DNA of 64,000 nucleotides. Source: Rhodobacterales bacterium. Its GTDB lineage: Bacteria > Pseudomonadota > Alphaproteobacteria > Rhodobacterales > Rhodobacteraceae. The translations under genes were made by a program, and so were the position numbers. The notes below the pieces were generated by a model, which ran no database searches, had not been told where the DNA came from, and worked only from the letters and a program-made list of their open reading frames with translations. This document shows, in pieces, positions 1 to 8,616 of the stretch (within the stretch, counting starts at the first letter, position 1; each line of letters starts with the position of its first letter). Location of the stretch: assembly GCA_025362795.1 (NCBI GenBank), contig JANYFE010000030.1:1-64000 (forward strand), in the 5' to 3' direction.

Positions 1-2
1 TC

Positions 3-101
3 AATAACCGCCGCCTGCTTGAGCCTATCGGAAACATACCACCGGCTGAGGCAGAGGAGGCCTTCTATGCAAACCTGAACACACTCGATATGGTCGCGTA
101 A
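3..101 (+). mobile_element. IS3-family transposase, C-terminal end (partial, cut by window edge)
   Basis: The reading frame is open from the first bases and ends in TAA at 99-101, giving 32 residues that begin NNRRLLEPIGNIPPAEAEE and end NTLDMVA. This is the typical last segment of the OrfB (DDE integrase) of IS3-family elements. The catalytic core lies outside the window. A terminal inverted repeat follows 12 bases later, so this is the right end of the element and not a stray fragment. The element sits directly against a truncated methyltransferase gene. Confidence 0.85.
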
Positions 102-113
102 CACGGACTAATT

Positions 114-140
114 GGTCTCCGGTGAAACCGGGGCGGTTCA
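114..140 (+). repeat. Right terminal inverted repeat of the IS3-family element
   Basis: Read on the minus strand, the element ends TGAACCGCCCCGGTTTCACC followed by GGAGACC, the usual form of IS3-family ends (5'-TGAACC...). It lies just after the transposase stop and just before sequence coding for a cyclopropane-fatty-acid-synthase-like protein, so base 140 is the likely junction. The left end and any target-site duplication are outside the window. Confidence 0.75.
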
Positions 141-598
141 ACATCGCGCATCCAACAACGCCCGATCGGAATTCGCCGTGGTTCGAGAAATACATCTTCC
201 CGGGTTCGTATTGCCCGACCTTGGCCGAAGTCGCGCCGCATGTGGGGCGGGCCGGGTTGGTCCTGGCCGATCTGGTGGCCTGGCGCGGGCAGTATGACCT
301 TACGCTGGCCGGGTGGCGGGCCAATTTCGAGGCGAATATAGCGGGTATCCAGGATTTGACCGACGCGCGGTTCATAAGGATGTGGCGGTATTATCTGGTG
401 GCGGCGGAGGTGACATTTGCCGAAGGGCTGCTCACGGTTCATCAATTGCAGCCGTGCAGACGGCAGGGTGTTGTCCCTGCCGCGCGGGATTATCTGTATC
501 CGTCAGGCGCCACGCGACAAGGCGGCGACACCGGTGCGGGCGATTTCGCGCAGGCCCAAGGGGCGCATGAGTTCCGCGAACGCGTCAATCTTCTCTGA
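141..598 (+). pseudogene. Cyclopropane-fatty-acyl-phospholipid-synthase-like methyltransferase, 3' remnant cut by the IS
   Basis: From the IS junction the frame reads NSPWFEKYIFPG, then CPTLAEVAP, DARFIRMWRYYLVAAEVTF and LTVHQLQ. These are C-terminal landmarks of the SAM-dependent cyclopropane fatty acid synthase family (phospholipid acyl-chain modification at the inner membrane). The N-terminal half with the SAM site is missing, replaced by IS sequence. An in-frame GTG lies inside the inverted repeat at 122, but a protein started there would lack the catalytic fold. The frame runs about 96 bases into the antisense of ilvN. The last 30 or so residues do not resemble the family, so the true end is probably near 500. 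Almost certainly non-functional unless the missing part lies beyond the IS. Confidence 0.75.
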
Positions 599-1063
599 GG
601 TTCCAGTCAGTTCGAACACAAAACTTTCCAGCGAAGAATCAACGACATTGGCACGGAAAATCTCGGCGAGGCTCAGCGCCTCGATCCGAGCCTCGCCACG
701 GCCTGCGACCTTGAACAGGGCCAGTTCGCGCTGGACCGAGGGGCCTTCGGCGGTCAGGTCATGCACCTCGTGGACCGGGACCATGCGTTCCAGTTGCGCC
801 TTGATCTGCGCGATGACTTGGGGCGTGCCACGGGTGACGACCGTGATGCGGCTGAGGTGGCCCAGATGGTCAACTTCAGCCACGGTCAGGCTCTCAATGT
901 TGTAGCCGCGACCTGAAAACAGGCCGATGACACGGGCAAGAACGCCGCTTTCGTTGGCGACGACCACGGCGAGGGTATGGCTTTCGATCACCTCGCCATT
1001 CGGATCGCGCAGGTCATATGCGGAATGGCTTGAGGAGCCTTTTTTGATGTTAAGGGCGTTCAT
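503..1063 (-). CDS. ilvN: Acetolactate synthase small (regulatory) subunit
   Basis: 186 residues. The N-terminal ACT domain (HTLAVVVANESGVLARVIGLF, about residues 30-100) is the valine-sensing part of acetohydroxyacid synthase. The C-terminal half (ELALFKVAG through MRPLGLREIARTG) is the usual small-subunit dimer domain. The protein activates and feedback-controls the catalytic subunit for isoleucine, leucine and valine synthesis. The open frame extends 11 codons further upstream, but the ATG at 1061-1063 has a GAGG ribosome site five bases away, so this start was chosen. It follows ilvB by about 70 bases on the same strand and is probably co-transcribed under the attenuator ahead of ilvB. 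Confidence 0.95.
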   Translation of the reverse strand: MNALNIKKGSSSHSAYDLRDPNGEVIESHTLAVVVANESGVLARVIGLFSGRGYNIESLTVAEVDHLGHLSRITVVTRGTPQVIAQIKAQLERMVPVHEVHDLTAEGPSVQRELALFKVAGRGEARIEALSLAEIFRANVVDSSLESFVFELTGTSEKIDAFAELMRPLGLREIARTGVAALSRGA

Positions 1064-1132
1064 GCTGGCCTCGTTTTCTGTCAATAAATGTCCCACGTCG
1101 GGTGCGAAGAGACGGGCCCCCGCTAAGCATTT

Positions 1133-2887
1133 TCACACCATCACCGCGCCCTTGGCTCCGATCACGCCCTGCGTATCTGCTTCGCCGAGCAGCATTTCGT
1201 TGTGCGGTTTGCCGGAGGGGATCATCGGGAAGCAGTTTTCGTGTTTTTCGACGCGGCAATCGAAGATCACCGGACCGTTGTAGGCGAGCATTTCGCGGAT
1301 ACCTTCGTCGAGATCGGCGGGGTCGTCGATGCGGATGCCTTTGCAGCCGAAGGCGTCGGCCAGTTTCACAAAATCGGGCAGGCTTTCGGACCAGCTGTGC
1401 GAATAACGCTCGCCGTGCAGCAGTTCCTGCCACTGGCGGACCATGCCCAAGCGTTCGTTGTTTAAGATGAACTGTTTCACCGGGGCGCGGAACTGCATGG
1501 CAGTCCCCATTTCCTGCATGTTCATCAGCCACGACGCCTCACCCGCGACGTTGATGACCAGTGCATCGGGGTGGGCGATCTGGACGCCTATAGACGCGGG
1601 CAGGCCGTAGCCCATTGTACCCAAACCACCAGAGGTCATCCAGCGGTGCGGTTCTTCAAAACCGAGAAACTGGGCGGCCCACATCTGATGCTGGCCAACC
1701 TCGGTGGTGATGTAGCGGTCGTGGCCAATGGTCAGCGCCTCGAGCCGTTGCAGGGCGTGCTGGGGCTTGATGGTTTTGGTGGAGTTCTTGAAGGTCAGGC
1801 ATCTGACGGACTGCCATCGCTGGATCTGGCTCCACCATTTCTGCAGGCCGTCGCGGTTGACCTTGGAGCCGCGTCTCTTCCACAGCGCCAGCACGTCTTC
1901 CAGAACCGAGGTCACGTCGCCGACGATGGGCACATCGACTCGGATGACCTTGTTGATCGAGGACGGGTCAATGTCGATATGGGCTTTGCGGCTATGCGGA
2001 CTGAAATCCTTGATGCGGCCAGTGATGCGGTCGTCAAAGCGTGCGCCGATGTTGATCATCAGATCACAGCCATGCATGGCAAGGTTGGCTTCATAGAGGC
2101 CGTGCATCCCCAGCATGCCAAGCCAGTTTTTGCCCGACGCGGGATAGCAGCCAAGACCCATCAGAGTGGAGGTGATCGGGAAATCGGTGGCGGCGACCAG
2201 TTCGCGCAGCAGGGTGCTGGCGACGCGGCCCGAGTTCACGACGCCGCCGCCAGTGTAGAACAGCGGACGTTCCGCGGTCTCCATCATCTCGACCAGACGC
2301 AGGATCTGATCGGGATCGGCTTTGGTGCGCGGCTGGTAGTGCGAGGGTTTCGTGGCTTGCAGCGGCGTATAGGTCGAGGTGGCGAATTGCACATCCTTGG
2401 GGATGTCGATCAGCACCGGGCCGGGGCGACCGTGGGTGGCGACATGGAACGCCGTGTGGATCGTCTCGGCCAGTTTGGCGGTGTCTTTGACCAGCCAATT
2501 CATCTTGGTACAGGGCCGGGTGATTCCGACGGTATCCGCCTCTTGAAAGCCATCCGTGCCGATCATGAAGGTCGGAACCTGGCCAGTCAGCACGATGATC
2601 GGGATAGAATCCATCAGCGCATCGGTCAGGCCGGTGACGGCATTGGTTGCACCGGGGCCGGATGTGACCAGAGCCACGCCGGGTTTGCCAGTGGAGCGGG
2701 CATAGCCTTCGGCCATGTGCACTGCACCCTGTTCGTGGCGGACAAGAATATGGCGGATGTCGTTTTGCTGAAAGATCTCGTCATAGATCGGCAGCACCGC
2801 ACCACCTGGATAGCCGAACACCACCTCGACCCCATGCTCTTTCAGGGCCTTGATCACCATCTGTGCGCCGGTCATCTGCATGTTCAT
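1133..2887 (-). CDS. ilvB: Acetolactate synthase large (catalytic) subunit
   Basis: 584 residues, a full-length ThDP-dependent enzyme that condenses pyruvate with pyruvate or 2-oxobutyrate, the first common step of branched-chain amino acid synthesis. Visible landmarks are the N-terminal FGYPGGAVLPIYD, the catalytic glutamate in VRHEQGAVHMAEGYAR, the FAD/central domain, and the C-terminal ThDP site with ILNNERLGMVRQWQ. The ThDP motif starts GEAS where the textbook motif has GD. The frame has an ATG at 2902, but the ATG at 2887 has a GAGG five bases upstream and is preferred. The short distance from the leader terminator (2909-2936) to this start is typical of attenuated ilv operons. Confidence 0.95.
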   Translation of the reverse strand: MNMQMTGAQMVIKALKEHGVEVVFGYPGGAVLPIYDEIFQQNDIRHILVRHEQGAVHMAEGYARSTGKPGVALVTSGPGATNAVTGLTDALMDSIPIIVLTGQVPTFMIGTDGFQEADTVGITRPCTKMNWLVKDTAKLAETIHTAFHVATHGRPGPVLIDIPKDVQFATSTYTPLQATKPSHYQPRTKADPDQILRLVEMMETAERPLFYTGGGVVNSGRVASTLLRELVAATDFPITSTLMGLGCYPASGKNWLGMLGMHGLYEANLAMHGCDLMINIGARFDDRITGRIKDFSPHSRKAHIDIDPSSINKVIRVDVPIVGDVTSVLEDVLALWKRRGSKVNRDGLQKWWSQIQRWQSVRCLTFKNSTKTIKPQHALQRLEALTIGHDRYITTEVGQHQMWAAQFLGFEEPHRWMTSGGLGTMGYGLPASIGVQIAHPDALVINVAGEASWLMNMQEMGTAMQFRAPVKQFILNNERLGMVRQWQELLHGERYSHSWSESLPDFVKLADAFGCKGIRIDDPADLDEGIREMLAYNGPVIFDCRVEKHENCFPMIPSGKPHNEMLLGEADTQGVIGAKGAVMV

Positions 2888-2908
2888 CTTCGCCTCATTC
2901 ATCTCAAC

Positions 2909-2936
2909 AAAAAGCCCCCGGAGTTTTCGCGGGGGC
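2909..2936 (-). terminator. Attenuator-type terminator in the ilvB leader
   Basis: On the minus strand the RNA forms GCCCCC, a loop of about 11 bases, GGGGGC and then UUUUU. This is a compact rho-independent terminator about 20 bases ahead of the ilvB start codon, where a normal operon would not have one. An 8-bp alternative pairing (GCGCATGG at 2970-2977 with CCATGCGC at 2935-2942, read on the minus strand) overlaps the 5' base of the terminator stem and is partly contained in the leader peptide coding region. Confidence 0.8.
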
Positions 2937-2961
2937 GCATGGCAACCAGACTGGTTTGCCG

Positions 2962-3009
2962 CTACCGGCCCATGCGCGTTATTCCTACATCGACAAGAAG
3001 AATTTCCAT
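2962..3009 (-). CDS. ilvB leader peptide (attenuator peptide), rich in Ile, Leu and Val codons
   Basis: A 15-codon reading frame, MEILLVDVGITRMGR then TAG, with GGAG six bases ahead of the ATG. Six of codons 3-10 are isoleucine, leucine or valine (ATT CTT CTT GTC, then GTA and ATA), the three end products of the operon. It ends 26 bases before the attenuator-type terminator. Such a position and codon content is the hallmark of ribosome-mediated attenuation in ilv operons. Stalling at these codons would leave GCGCATGG free to pair with CCATGCGC and disturb the base of the terminator; full translation would cover it and allow termination. The leader and hairpins are seen directly; the regulation is inferred. 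Confidence 0.8.
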   Translation of the reverse strand: MEILLVDVGITRMGR

Positions 3010-3364
3010 CGCCGTCTCCGAGCCATCGGGGCGGACACTAGGGTGGGTGTTTGGGGGCGTCAACCGCAAATCGACATGCAAAATGTCGTGTAGGTGATGT
3101 TTTTTAGTATTTTATTGCTATATTTTATATCTTGACGTAATTTTCAGTAAACAGTGGCATTTGGCAATGAACGCGCCTGTCGCGAGTCGGTGGTGAACTT
3201 TTGTTAAAGTGGCGTTGCTGTTAAGACTGCGGCAGAGCGTTGGCCAATGTCCGCTCAGATGTAAATATTGTTAACATAGGCACTTGAATGCGGAGCCAAC
3301 CGGGGACATCTTGGCTCATGTGAAAGATATTCACATTGCAACTGCAACAAGGGAGACAACGCCT
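3010..3364. promoter_or_regulatory. Divergent intergenic region between the ilv leader and the DUF2852 gene
   Basis: It contains a markedly AT-rich stretch at about 3098-3160, unlike the surrounding coding sequence, and a perfect 6-bp inverted repeat CGACAT-GCAAA-ATGTCG at 3072-3088. Promoters for both directions must lie here, for instance a TATAAAATATAG-like minus-strand -10. I cannot fix either one with confidence. No other gene is visible. Confidence 0.5.
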
Positions 3365-3892
3365 ATGTATACTGCCCGCAATGCCAATCCGGCGGTTCCT
3401 GCCCCGGGTGGCGTGATGTTTTGGGCGCGTGGAACCGAGCGCTGGCTGGATGATCGGGGCAAGAAAGCCTGGATTGCCGCCATGATCCTTGGATTCATCT
3501 TCGCCTGGCCGGTCGGCCTCGGACTTCTCGCCTATATGATCTGGAGTAAACGCATGTTCAGCCGTTCGTGTGGCAATCGCCACGAGCATTCTAACGGGCC
3601 CTGGGGTCACCACCGCGGTCATATGGCCGAGCATTTTGGCCAGATGGGTTTTGGCCGTGCCACGTTCCGCCCTTCGGGCAATGCGGCATTCGATGCCTAC
3701 AAGGCCGACACGATCCGCCGCCTGCAAGAAGAGCAGGAAGCGTTCGAAGCGTTCTTGCAGAGGCTGCGTGAAGCCAAGGACAAGTCGGAATTCGACAACT
3801 TCATGGATGATCGCGCCAAGACCAATGCTGCGGCCACGGATGCGCCAGCGACCCCTGATGCCGGTAGTGCGGCGCGGACCGGCGAATACTGA
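3365..3892 (+). CDS. DUF2852 domain protein, single-span membrane protein
   Basis: 175 residues. A charged N-terminus (FWARGTERWLDDRGKKAW) is followed by one membrane segment (IAAMILGFIFAWPVGLGLLAYMIW), a His/Gly-rich stretch, and a helix with coiled-coil character (DTIRRLQEEQEAFEAFLQRL) ending in an Ala/Thr-rich tail. This matches the DUF2852 family, common in Rhodobacterales and of unknown function. The frame is open from 3284, but the ATG at 3365 follows GGGAGA at a good distance and starts the family-like sequence. A rho-independent terminator follows directly. Confidence 0.8.
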   Translation: MYTARNANPAVPAPGGVMFWARGTERWLDDRGKKAWIAAMILGFIFAWPVGLGLLAYMIWSKRMFSRSCGNRHEHSNGPWGHHRGHMAEHFGQMGFGRATFRPSGNAAFDAYKADTIRRLQEEQEAFEAFLQRLREAKDKSEFDNFMDDRAKTNAAATDAPATPDAGSAARTGEY

Positions 3893-3903
3893 GAACCTCA
3901 AGG

Positions 3904-3927
3904 CGGCCCCCGAGATGGGGCCGTTTT
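3904..3927 (+). terminator. Rho-independent terminator after the DUF2852 gene
   Basis: CGGCCCC-CGAGAT-GGGGCCG followed by TTTT, beginning 12 bases after the stop codon at 3892. Confidence 0.85.
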
Positions 3928-3950
3928 CCTCCGTTTTGAAAGCCATTGCG

Positions 3951-4394
3951 ATGTATTCTTCGACCTTTCCTGATCCCGTGGTGCAAAGCCAATATTACAA
4001 TGGCGTTCCGGCCAAGCGCCTTTTGGCATGGGTGATCGACACCATCCTGATCGTCATTGTGGTCGGGCTGATTGTGCCGTTCACCGGGTTTCTGGCGTTG
4101 TTCTTTCTGGGCGGGTTGTATCTGCTGGTGAATTTTCTGTATCGCTGGATCGGGCTTGCGCGGCATTCGGCCACGCCGGGCATGCGGGTGATGGGCGTCG
4201 CATTTCGGGACGCGCAGGGTTATCCTCTGGATGCGCCGACCGCCTTTGCCCATGTGCTGGGCTATAGCTTGTCGGTGGCGTTTGTATTTCCACAGATACT
4301 CTCTGTGCTGCTGATGGGCTTCTCGCGGCGGGGTCAGGGCCTGTCGGACCAAGTGCTGGGCACGGTTTTGATCAATCAGGGGCAGATTTACTGA
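3951..4394 (+). CDS. RDD family membrane protein
   Basis: 147 residues. The sequence PAKRLLAWVIDTILIVIVVG carries the Arg-Asp pair that names the RDD family, followed by a second hydrophobic span (LALFFLGGLYLLVNFLY), the ATPGMRVMGV motif typical of the family, and a third span (HVLGYSLSVAFVFPQILSVLLM). RDD proteins are small inner-membrane proteins, some proposed as ion transporters; no substrate can be read from the sequence. The ATG at 3951 lies after the terminator of the preceding gene, and upstream in-frame ATGs fall inside that gene. It precedes bpt on the same strand. Confidence 0.85.
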   Translation: MYSSTFPDPVVQSQYYNGVPAKRLLAWVIDTILIVIVVGLIVPFTGFLALFFLGGLYLLVNFLYRWIGLARHSATPGMRVMGVAFRDAQGYPLDAPTAFAHVLGYSLSVAFVFPQILSVLLMGFSRRGQGLSDQVLGTVLINQGQIY

Positions 4395-4489
4395 GCTTTC
4401 GGGGTCGCTTGGCTCTTGGCGGATGGCATGGGTCTTGCTAACCTACTGGTCTTATCTGACGCACAGTGATCCCCCAAGCAAAGCCCGTA

Positions 4490-5326
4490 ATGCGCCATAC
4501 CCTGCCGATTGCGCCCCAGTTTTATGTGACGGCACCGCAGCCCTGTCCCTATCTGGACGGGCGGTTGGAGCGCAAGCTGTTCACAGCTTTGCAAGGTGAA
4601 CACGCGCAACGGTTGAACGACGCGTTATCCAAGCAAGGCTTTCGGCGCAGTCAAAACGTGCTGTACCGCCCGTCCTGCGCCGAATGTTCCGCTTGCCTGT
4701 CGGCCCGTATCCGGGTTGCCGATTTTGTACCAAACCGCACGCAGCGCAAGGTGATGAAAGCGGCGGCCCATCTACGGCGTAACGCCACCAGCCCCTGGGC
4801 GACCGAAGATCAGTTCGCGCTGTTTCGCCGCTATCTGGACGCACGACACGCTGATGGCGGCATGGCGGATATGGACGTGTTCGAATTTGCCGCGATGATA
4901 GAGGAGACGCCGGTCAAAAGCCGGGTGATCGAATACACCCGCCCCGCGATGCAGGGTGAAAGGGTGCGGCCCCTGGCGGCCGTCAGTCTGACCGATGTAT
5001 TCGACGATGGGTTGAGCATGGTCTACAGCTTTTACGACCCTGAACTGGCGGATCTTAGCCTGGGAACCTTTGCCATTCTGGACCATGTCGATATCGCCCG
5101 CGAGGCTGGGCTGCCCTATGTCTATCTGGGTTACTGGGTGCCCGGCAGTCGCAAAATGGGCTATAAGGCTGCGTTTTCGGCGGTCGAGATTTACAAGGGC
5201 GGCGGCTGGGCTCCGATTGGCGACCCGGCGGACCACAGGGCGGAATTGCATCCGTTGTCGGTCGATCCGATTGCCGAACAGGTAGCGCGCATATCCTTGC
5301 CCGAGGCGCGGGTCGCGCGGGAATGA
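4490..5326 (+). CDS. bpt: Aspartate/glutamate leucyltransferase (Bpt, arginyltransferase family)
   Basis: 278 residues. It transfers leucine from Leu-tRNA to N-terminal Asp or Glu, making proteins substrates of the ClpS/ClpAP N-end rule pathway. The N-terminal half has the cysteine cluster of the ATE family ([14 protein letters not shown], then [16 protein letters not shown]). The C-terminal GNAT-like half includes [20 protein letters not shown] and [20 protein letters not shown] start at 4466 is possible, but [14 protein letters not shown] at 4490 is the usual family N-terminus. The stop overlaps the next gene's start by four bases (ATGA), so the two are translationally coupled. Confidence 0.92.
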   Translation: MRHTLPIAPQFYVTAPQPCPYLDGRLERKLFTALQGEHAQRLNDALSKQGFRRSQNVLYRPSCAECSACLSARIRVADFVPNRTQRKVMKAAAHLRRNATSPWATEDQFALFRRYLDARHADGGMADMDVFEFAAMIEETPVKSRVIEYTRPAMQGERVRPLAAVSLTDVFDDGLSMVYSFYDPELADLSLGTFAILDHVDIAREAGLPYVYLGYWVPGSRKMGYKAAFSAVEIYKGGGWAPIGDPADHRAELHPLSVDPIAEQVARISLPEARVARE

Positions 5327-5709
5327 CATCGCGGATTGCGGCGGTGGCACTGGTGGTGCCAGATTATGACGCGGCCATCAGGTTTTTCTGCGATGTGATG
5401 CGGTTCCGGCTGATTGAGGACGTTGCACAGGGCCACAAACGTTGGGTTACGGTGGAGCCTGCGGGCGGTGGCGTGCGGTTGGTGTTGGCGCAAGCCGAGG
5501 GGGCAAGGCAAGGCGCGGCTGTGGGCGATCAGGCCGGTGGACGGGTCTGGCTGTTCTTGCAGACGGATGATTTCATGCGGGACCATGCCAGAATGGTTGA
5601 AGCGGGTGTGGTGTTCGAAGAAGCGCCACGGCACGAAGCCTATGGCATCGTCGCGGTGTGGCGTGATCCGTTCGGCAACCGTTGGGATTTGATCGAGCCG
5701 CGTCAGTGA
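5323..5709 (+). CDS. VOC (glyoxalase/bleomycin-resistance) superfamily protein
   Basis: 128 residues with the paired beta-alpha-beta-beta-beta pattern of the vicinal-oxygen-chelate fold. It opens [21 protein letters not shown] and closes [14 protein letters not shown], a typical C-terminal VOC signature. No specific substrate can be assigned. It starts inside the stop codon of bpt (ATGA overlap), so it is co-translated with it. Confidence 0.85.
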   Translation: MTSRIAAVALVVPDYDAAIRFFCDVMRFRLIEDVAQGHKRWVTVEPAGGGVRLVLAQAEGARQGAAVGDQAGGRVWLFLQTDDFMRDHARMVEAGVVFEEAPRHEAYGIVAVWRDPFGNRWDLIEPRQ

Positions 5710-5838
5710 CGGGTGCGGGGTAAATAACCGATCAGCAAGCCACAGGGGCGTTCCTTGGGGGCGTGAAGAAAGCAATCTTCGGATTGGTGTCTCGGTTGGC
5801 GCGTTGACCCGGCTGCTGAGGCGCAGCATTGTGCTGCG

Positions 5839-8613
5839 ATGACGGGGACTTTCGCCACGCGCATGACGCGCCAACCGATCAGCTTTGATCCCGCTGCCGG
5901 GGCAGAGATTGCGCTGGATTTTGCGGGTCTTGGACCGGAACTTGCCGGGCTGTTGGCGGCCAGTGCCGCGTGCAGCCCTTACCTGAAAAGTCTGATGCTG
6001 CGCGAAGCGGCTTGGCTGCGGCCGGCGCTGATGGTGACACCAGAAGCCGCTGTAGCAGAAGTGCTGCAAGGACTGGACGAGCTGACAGTTGATGCGCTTG
6101 GGCCGGGGTTGCGCCAGGCGAAGCGGCGCATGGCTTTGCTGGTGGCCCTGGCGGATCTGGGCGGGGTTTGGGCGCTTGAGCAGGTGACGGGGGCGCTGAC
6201 GGCGCTGGCCGATCTGGCGGTGGATTTGTGTTTGCGCCGACTGGTGGCAGAGGAAATCCGTCGGGGCAAGTTGCCGGGTACGCGGGCGGAGGATGCCGAA
6301 ACCGCCGGTGGCATGTTTGCGCTGGCGATGGGCAAGATGGGAGCGGGGGAGCTGAACTATTCGTCAGACATCGACCTGATCTGTTTGTTTGACGAAACCC
6401 GCTACCCGGGGGTGGAGCAGGAGGCCCGCATGGCTTTCGTGCGTGTTACTCGCAAGATGGCGGCCTTGCTGAGCGACATTACCGATCAGGGGTATGTTTT
6501 TCGCACCGATCTGCGGTTGCGGCCTGATGCATCGGTCACACCGGTGTGTCTGTCTATGGCGGCGGCGGAAGCCTATTATGAAGCAGAGGGGCGGACTTGG
6601 GAACGGGCCGCTTACATCAAGGCACGGCCCTGTGGGGGCGATTTGCAGGCGGGGGTGCGGTTTTTGAAGACGCTGGTGCCGTTCATCTGGCGCAAGCATC
6701 TGGACTATGCGGCGATTCAGGATGCCCATGACATGCGGTTGCGCATCCGCGACCATCGCGGTCTGCATGGGCCGCTGGTTGTGGAGGGCCATGATCTGAA
6801 GCTGGGGCAGGGTGGCATCAGAGAGATCGAGTTCTTCACCCAGACCCGGCAATTGATCGCGGGCGGCCGCGATGCGGGGTTGCGGTGTCGAGGCACAGTC
6901 GACGGCCTGCGGGCGCTGGCCGCGAAGGACTGGTTGCCAGAGAACGTGGCAGAAGAGTTGGCCCTGCACTACCGGGCGCATCGCGAGTTGGAACATCGCC
7001 TGCAAATGGTGGGCGATGAGCAGACCCACAAGCTGCCGGTGACGTCCGATGCGGTGGCGCGGATCGCAGCGTTTTCGGGGATGGCGGAGGACGGGTTTCG
7101 CACAGCACTGTTAGCGCGGCTGGCCAGCGTCGAAGCTTTGACGGAAGGGTTCTTTGCACCGGCGCAGGTCGAGAAAGGCCCGGATCTGTCGGCACGTGCG
7201 GCCGGAATCGTTGACCGCTGGTGGCATTATCCGGCCTTGCGGTCCGAGAGGGCGCGGGCGATTTTCAAACGGCTACGGCCTGTGCTGCTGCAAAAGTTGG
7301 GTCGTGCTGCCAATCCGGACGAGGCGTTGGTGGCGCTTGACGGGTTTCTGGCGGGGTTGCCAGCGGGTGTGCAGATCTTTGCCTTGTTCGAGGCCAACCC
7401 GCCGCTGGTCGATCTGATCATTGATGCGACGGCAACTGCGCCCGCGCTTGCGCACTATCTGGCGCGGAATGCCGAGGTTCTGGATGCGGTGATCGGCGGC
7501 AGTTTCTTTGCGCCCTGGCCCGGGATGGCGGTGCTGCGCGATGCGTTCAGCCGGCGGATGGCGGAGGCGGGGGAATACGAAAAGGCGCTTGATGCGGTTC
7601 GGGGGCTGATGAAGGAATCGCATTTTCGGATTGGCGTGCATCAGTTGCGGGGTCTGGTCGACGGTTTTGAGGCGGGCAAGCAATATGCCGATCTGGCGGA
7701 GGCGGTGATCGCAGCGCTGTATCCGGTTGTGGTTGCGGACTTCGCCCGCAAACACGGGCCTCCGCCGGGGGGCGGTGCGGTTGTGGTGGGCATGGGTTCG
7801 CTGGGGGCGGGGCGGCTGAATGCCAAGTCAGACCTTGATCTGATCGTCATCTATTTCGCCGCTGGAGTTGAGGCGTCTTCGGGGGCCAGGCCTTTGGCGG
7901 CACGGGCCTACTATGCCCGGTTAACGCAGTCCCTGGTGACCGCGCTGACGGCACCGATGGCCGAGGGGCGGCTATACGAGGTGGATATGCGGTTGCGGCC
8001 ATCGGGACGACAGGGGCCGGTGGCAACATCACTCGAAAGTTTCATGGCCTATCAGCGCGATGAGGCCTGGACCTGGGAACATCTGGCGCTGACACGGGCG
8101 CGGGTACTTGCGGGAGCGGCCGTTCTGGCTGCGGAGGTAGAAACGTTTCGCCGTGGCCTGCTGGTCGCGACAGGTGGCAGGACGCAGGTGCGCGGCGATG
8201 TGATCGAAATGCGGGCCAAGCTGGCGGAGGTCAAACCGGGTGTTGGGGTCTGGGAGGCAAAACTTGGACCGGGCAAGCTGATGGATGTCGAATTGCTGGC
8301 GCAAATGCTGGCGCTGATCGCGGGAAGTCCTGTGCGTGGCGTGGAACGGCAACTTGCGGCGGGGGTAACGGCGGGCAAACTGTCGCAAACGGAGGAGACG
8401 ACACTTCGGGACGCCTACAAGCTGTGCTGGCAGTTGCAAGCCGGATCGCGGTTGCTGTCGGATCAGGTGCTGGACCCGCAGTTTTTGGGCGAAGGAGCGC
8501 GGGCGTTTCTGTTGCGCGAAACCGGCGAGACCACAGTTCTGGCATTGACAGAGCGGCTGATCAAGGTGGCAGAGGCAGCGGACCGGGTGATCTCGGCGCG
8601 GATGGTGGGGTAG
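5839..8613 (+). CDS. glnE: Glutamine synthetase adenylyltransferase / adenylyl-removing enzyme
   Basis: 924 residues, full length, with two nucleotidyltransferase domains. The N-terminal one carries GAGELNYSSDIDLICLFDE near residue 172 (adenylyl-removing). The C-terminal one carries GSLGAGRLNAKSDLDLIVIY near residue 652 (adenylyl-transferring). Each is followed by a helical bundle. GlnE adds or removes AMP on the conserved tyrosine of glutamine synthetase in response to the PII protein. Both partners are encoded in this window: glnA (37399-38811), which keeps the target tyrosine, and glnB (38910-39248). About 130 bases without a gene separate it from the VOC gene; a small ORF follows after three bases. 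Confidence 0.95.
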   Translation: MTGTFATRMTRQPISFDPAAGAEIALDFAGLGPELAGLLAASAACSPYLKSLMLREAAWLRPALMVTPEAAVAEVLQGLDELTVDALGPGLRQAKRRMALLVALADLGGVWALEQVTGALTALADLAVDLCLRRLVAEEIRRGKLPGTRAEDAETAGGMFALAMGKMGAGELNYSSDIDLICLFDETRYPGVEQEARMAFVRVTRKMAALLSDITDQGYVFRTDLRLRPDASVTPVCLSMAAAEAYYEAEGRTWERAAYIKARPCGGDLQAGVRFLKTLVPFIWRKHLDYAAIQDAHDMRLRIRDHRGLHGPLVVEGHDLKLGQGGIREIEFFTQTRQLIAGGRDAGLRCRGTVDGLRALAAKDWLPENVAEELALHYRAHRELEHRLQMVGDEQTHKLPVTSDAVARIAAFSGMAEDGFRTALLARLASVEALTEGFFAPAQVEKGPDLSARAAGIVDRWWHYPALRSERARAIFKRLRPVLLQKLGRAANPDEALVALDGFLAGLPAGVQIFALFEANPPLVDLIIDATATAPALAHYLARNAEVLDAVIGGSFFAPWPGMAVLRDAFSRRMAEAGEYEKALDAVRGLMKESHFRIGVHQLRGLVDGFEAGKQYADLAEAVIAALYPVVVADFARKHGPPPGGGAVVVGMGSLGAGRLNAKSDLDLIVIYFAAGVEASSGARPLAARAYYARLTQSLVTALTAPMAEGRLYEVDMRLRPSGRQGPVATSLESFMAYQRDEAWTWEHLALTRARVLAGAAVLAAEVETFRRGLLVATGGRTQVRGDVIEMRAKLAEVKPGVGVWEAKLGPGKLMDVELLAQMLALIAGSPVRGVERQLAAGVTAGKLSQTEETTLRDAYKLCWQLQAGSRLLSDQVLDPQFLGEGARAFLLRETGETTVLALTERLIKVAEAADRVISARMVG

Positions 8614-8616
8614 GCG

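Noticed and set aside
1571-3097. 508-codon plus-strand frame
   Set aside because: Antisense of ilvB, including the attenuator region; no family resemblance and no ribosome site.
3132-3160. TTGACG-containing plus-strand promoter for the DUF2852 gene
   Set aside because: The -35-like box is present, but no convincing -10 stands at 16-18 bases, so only the AT-rich region was recorded.
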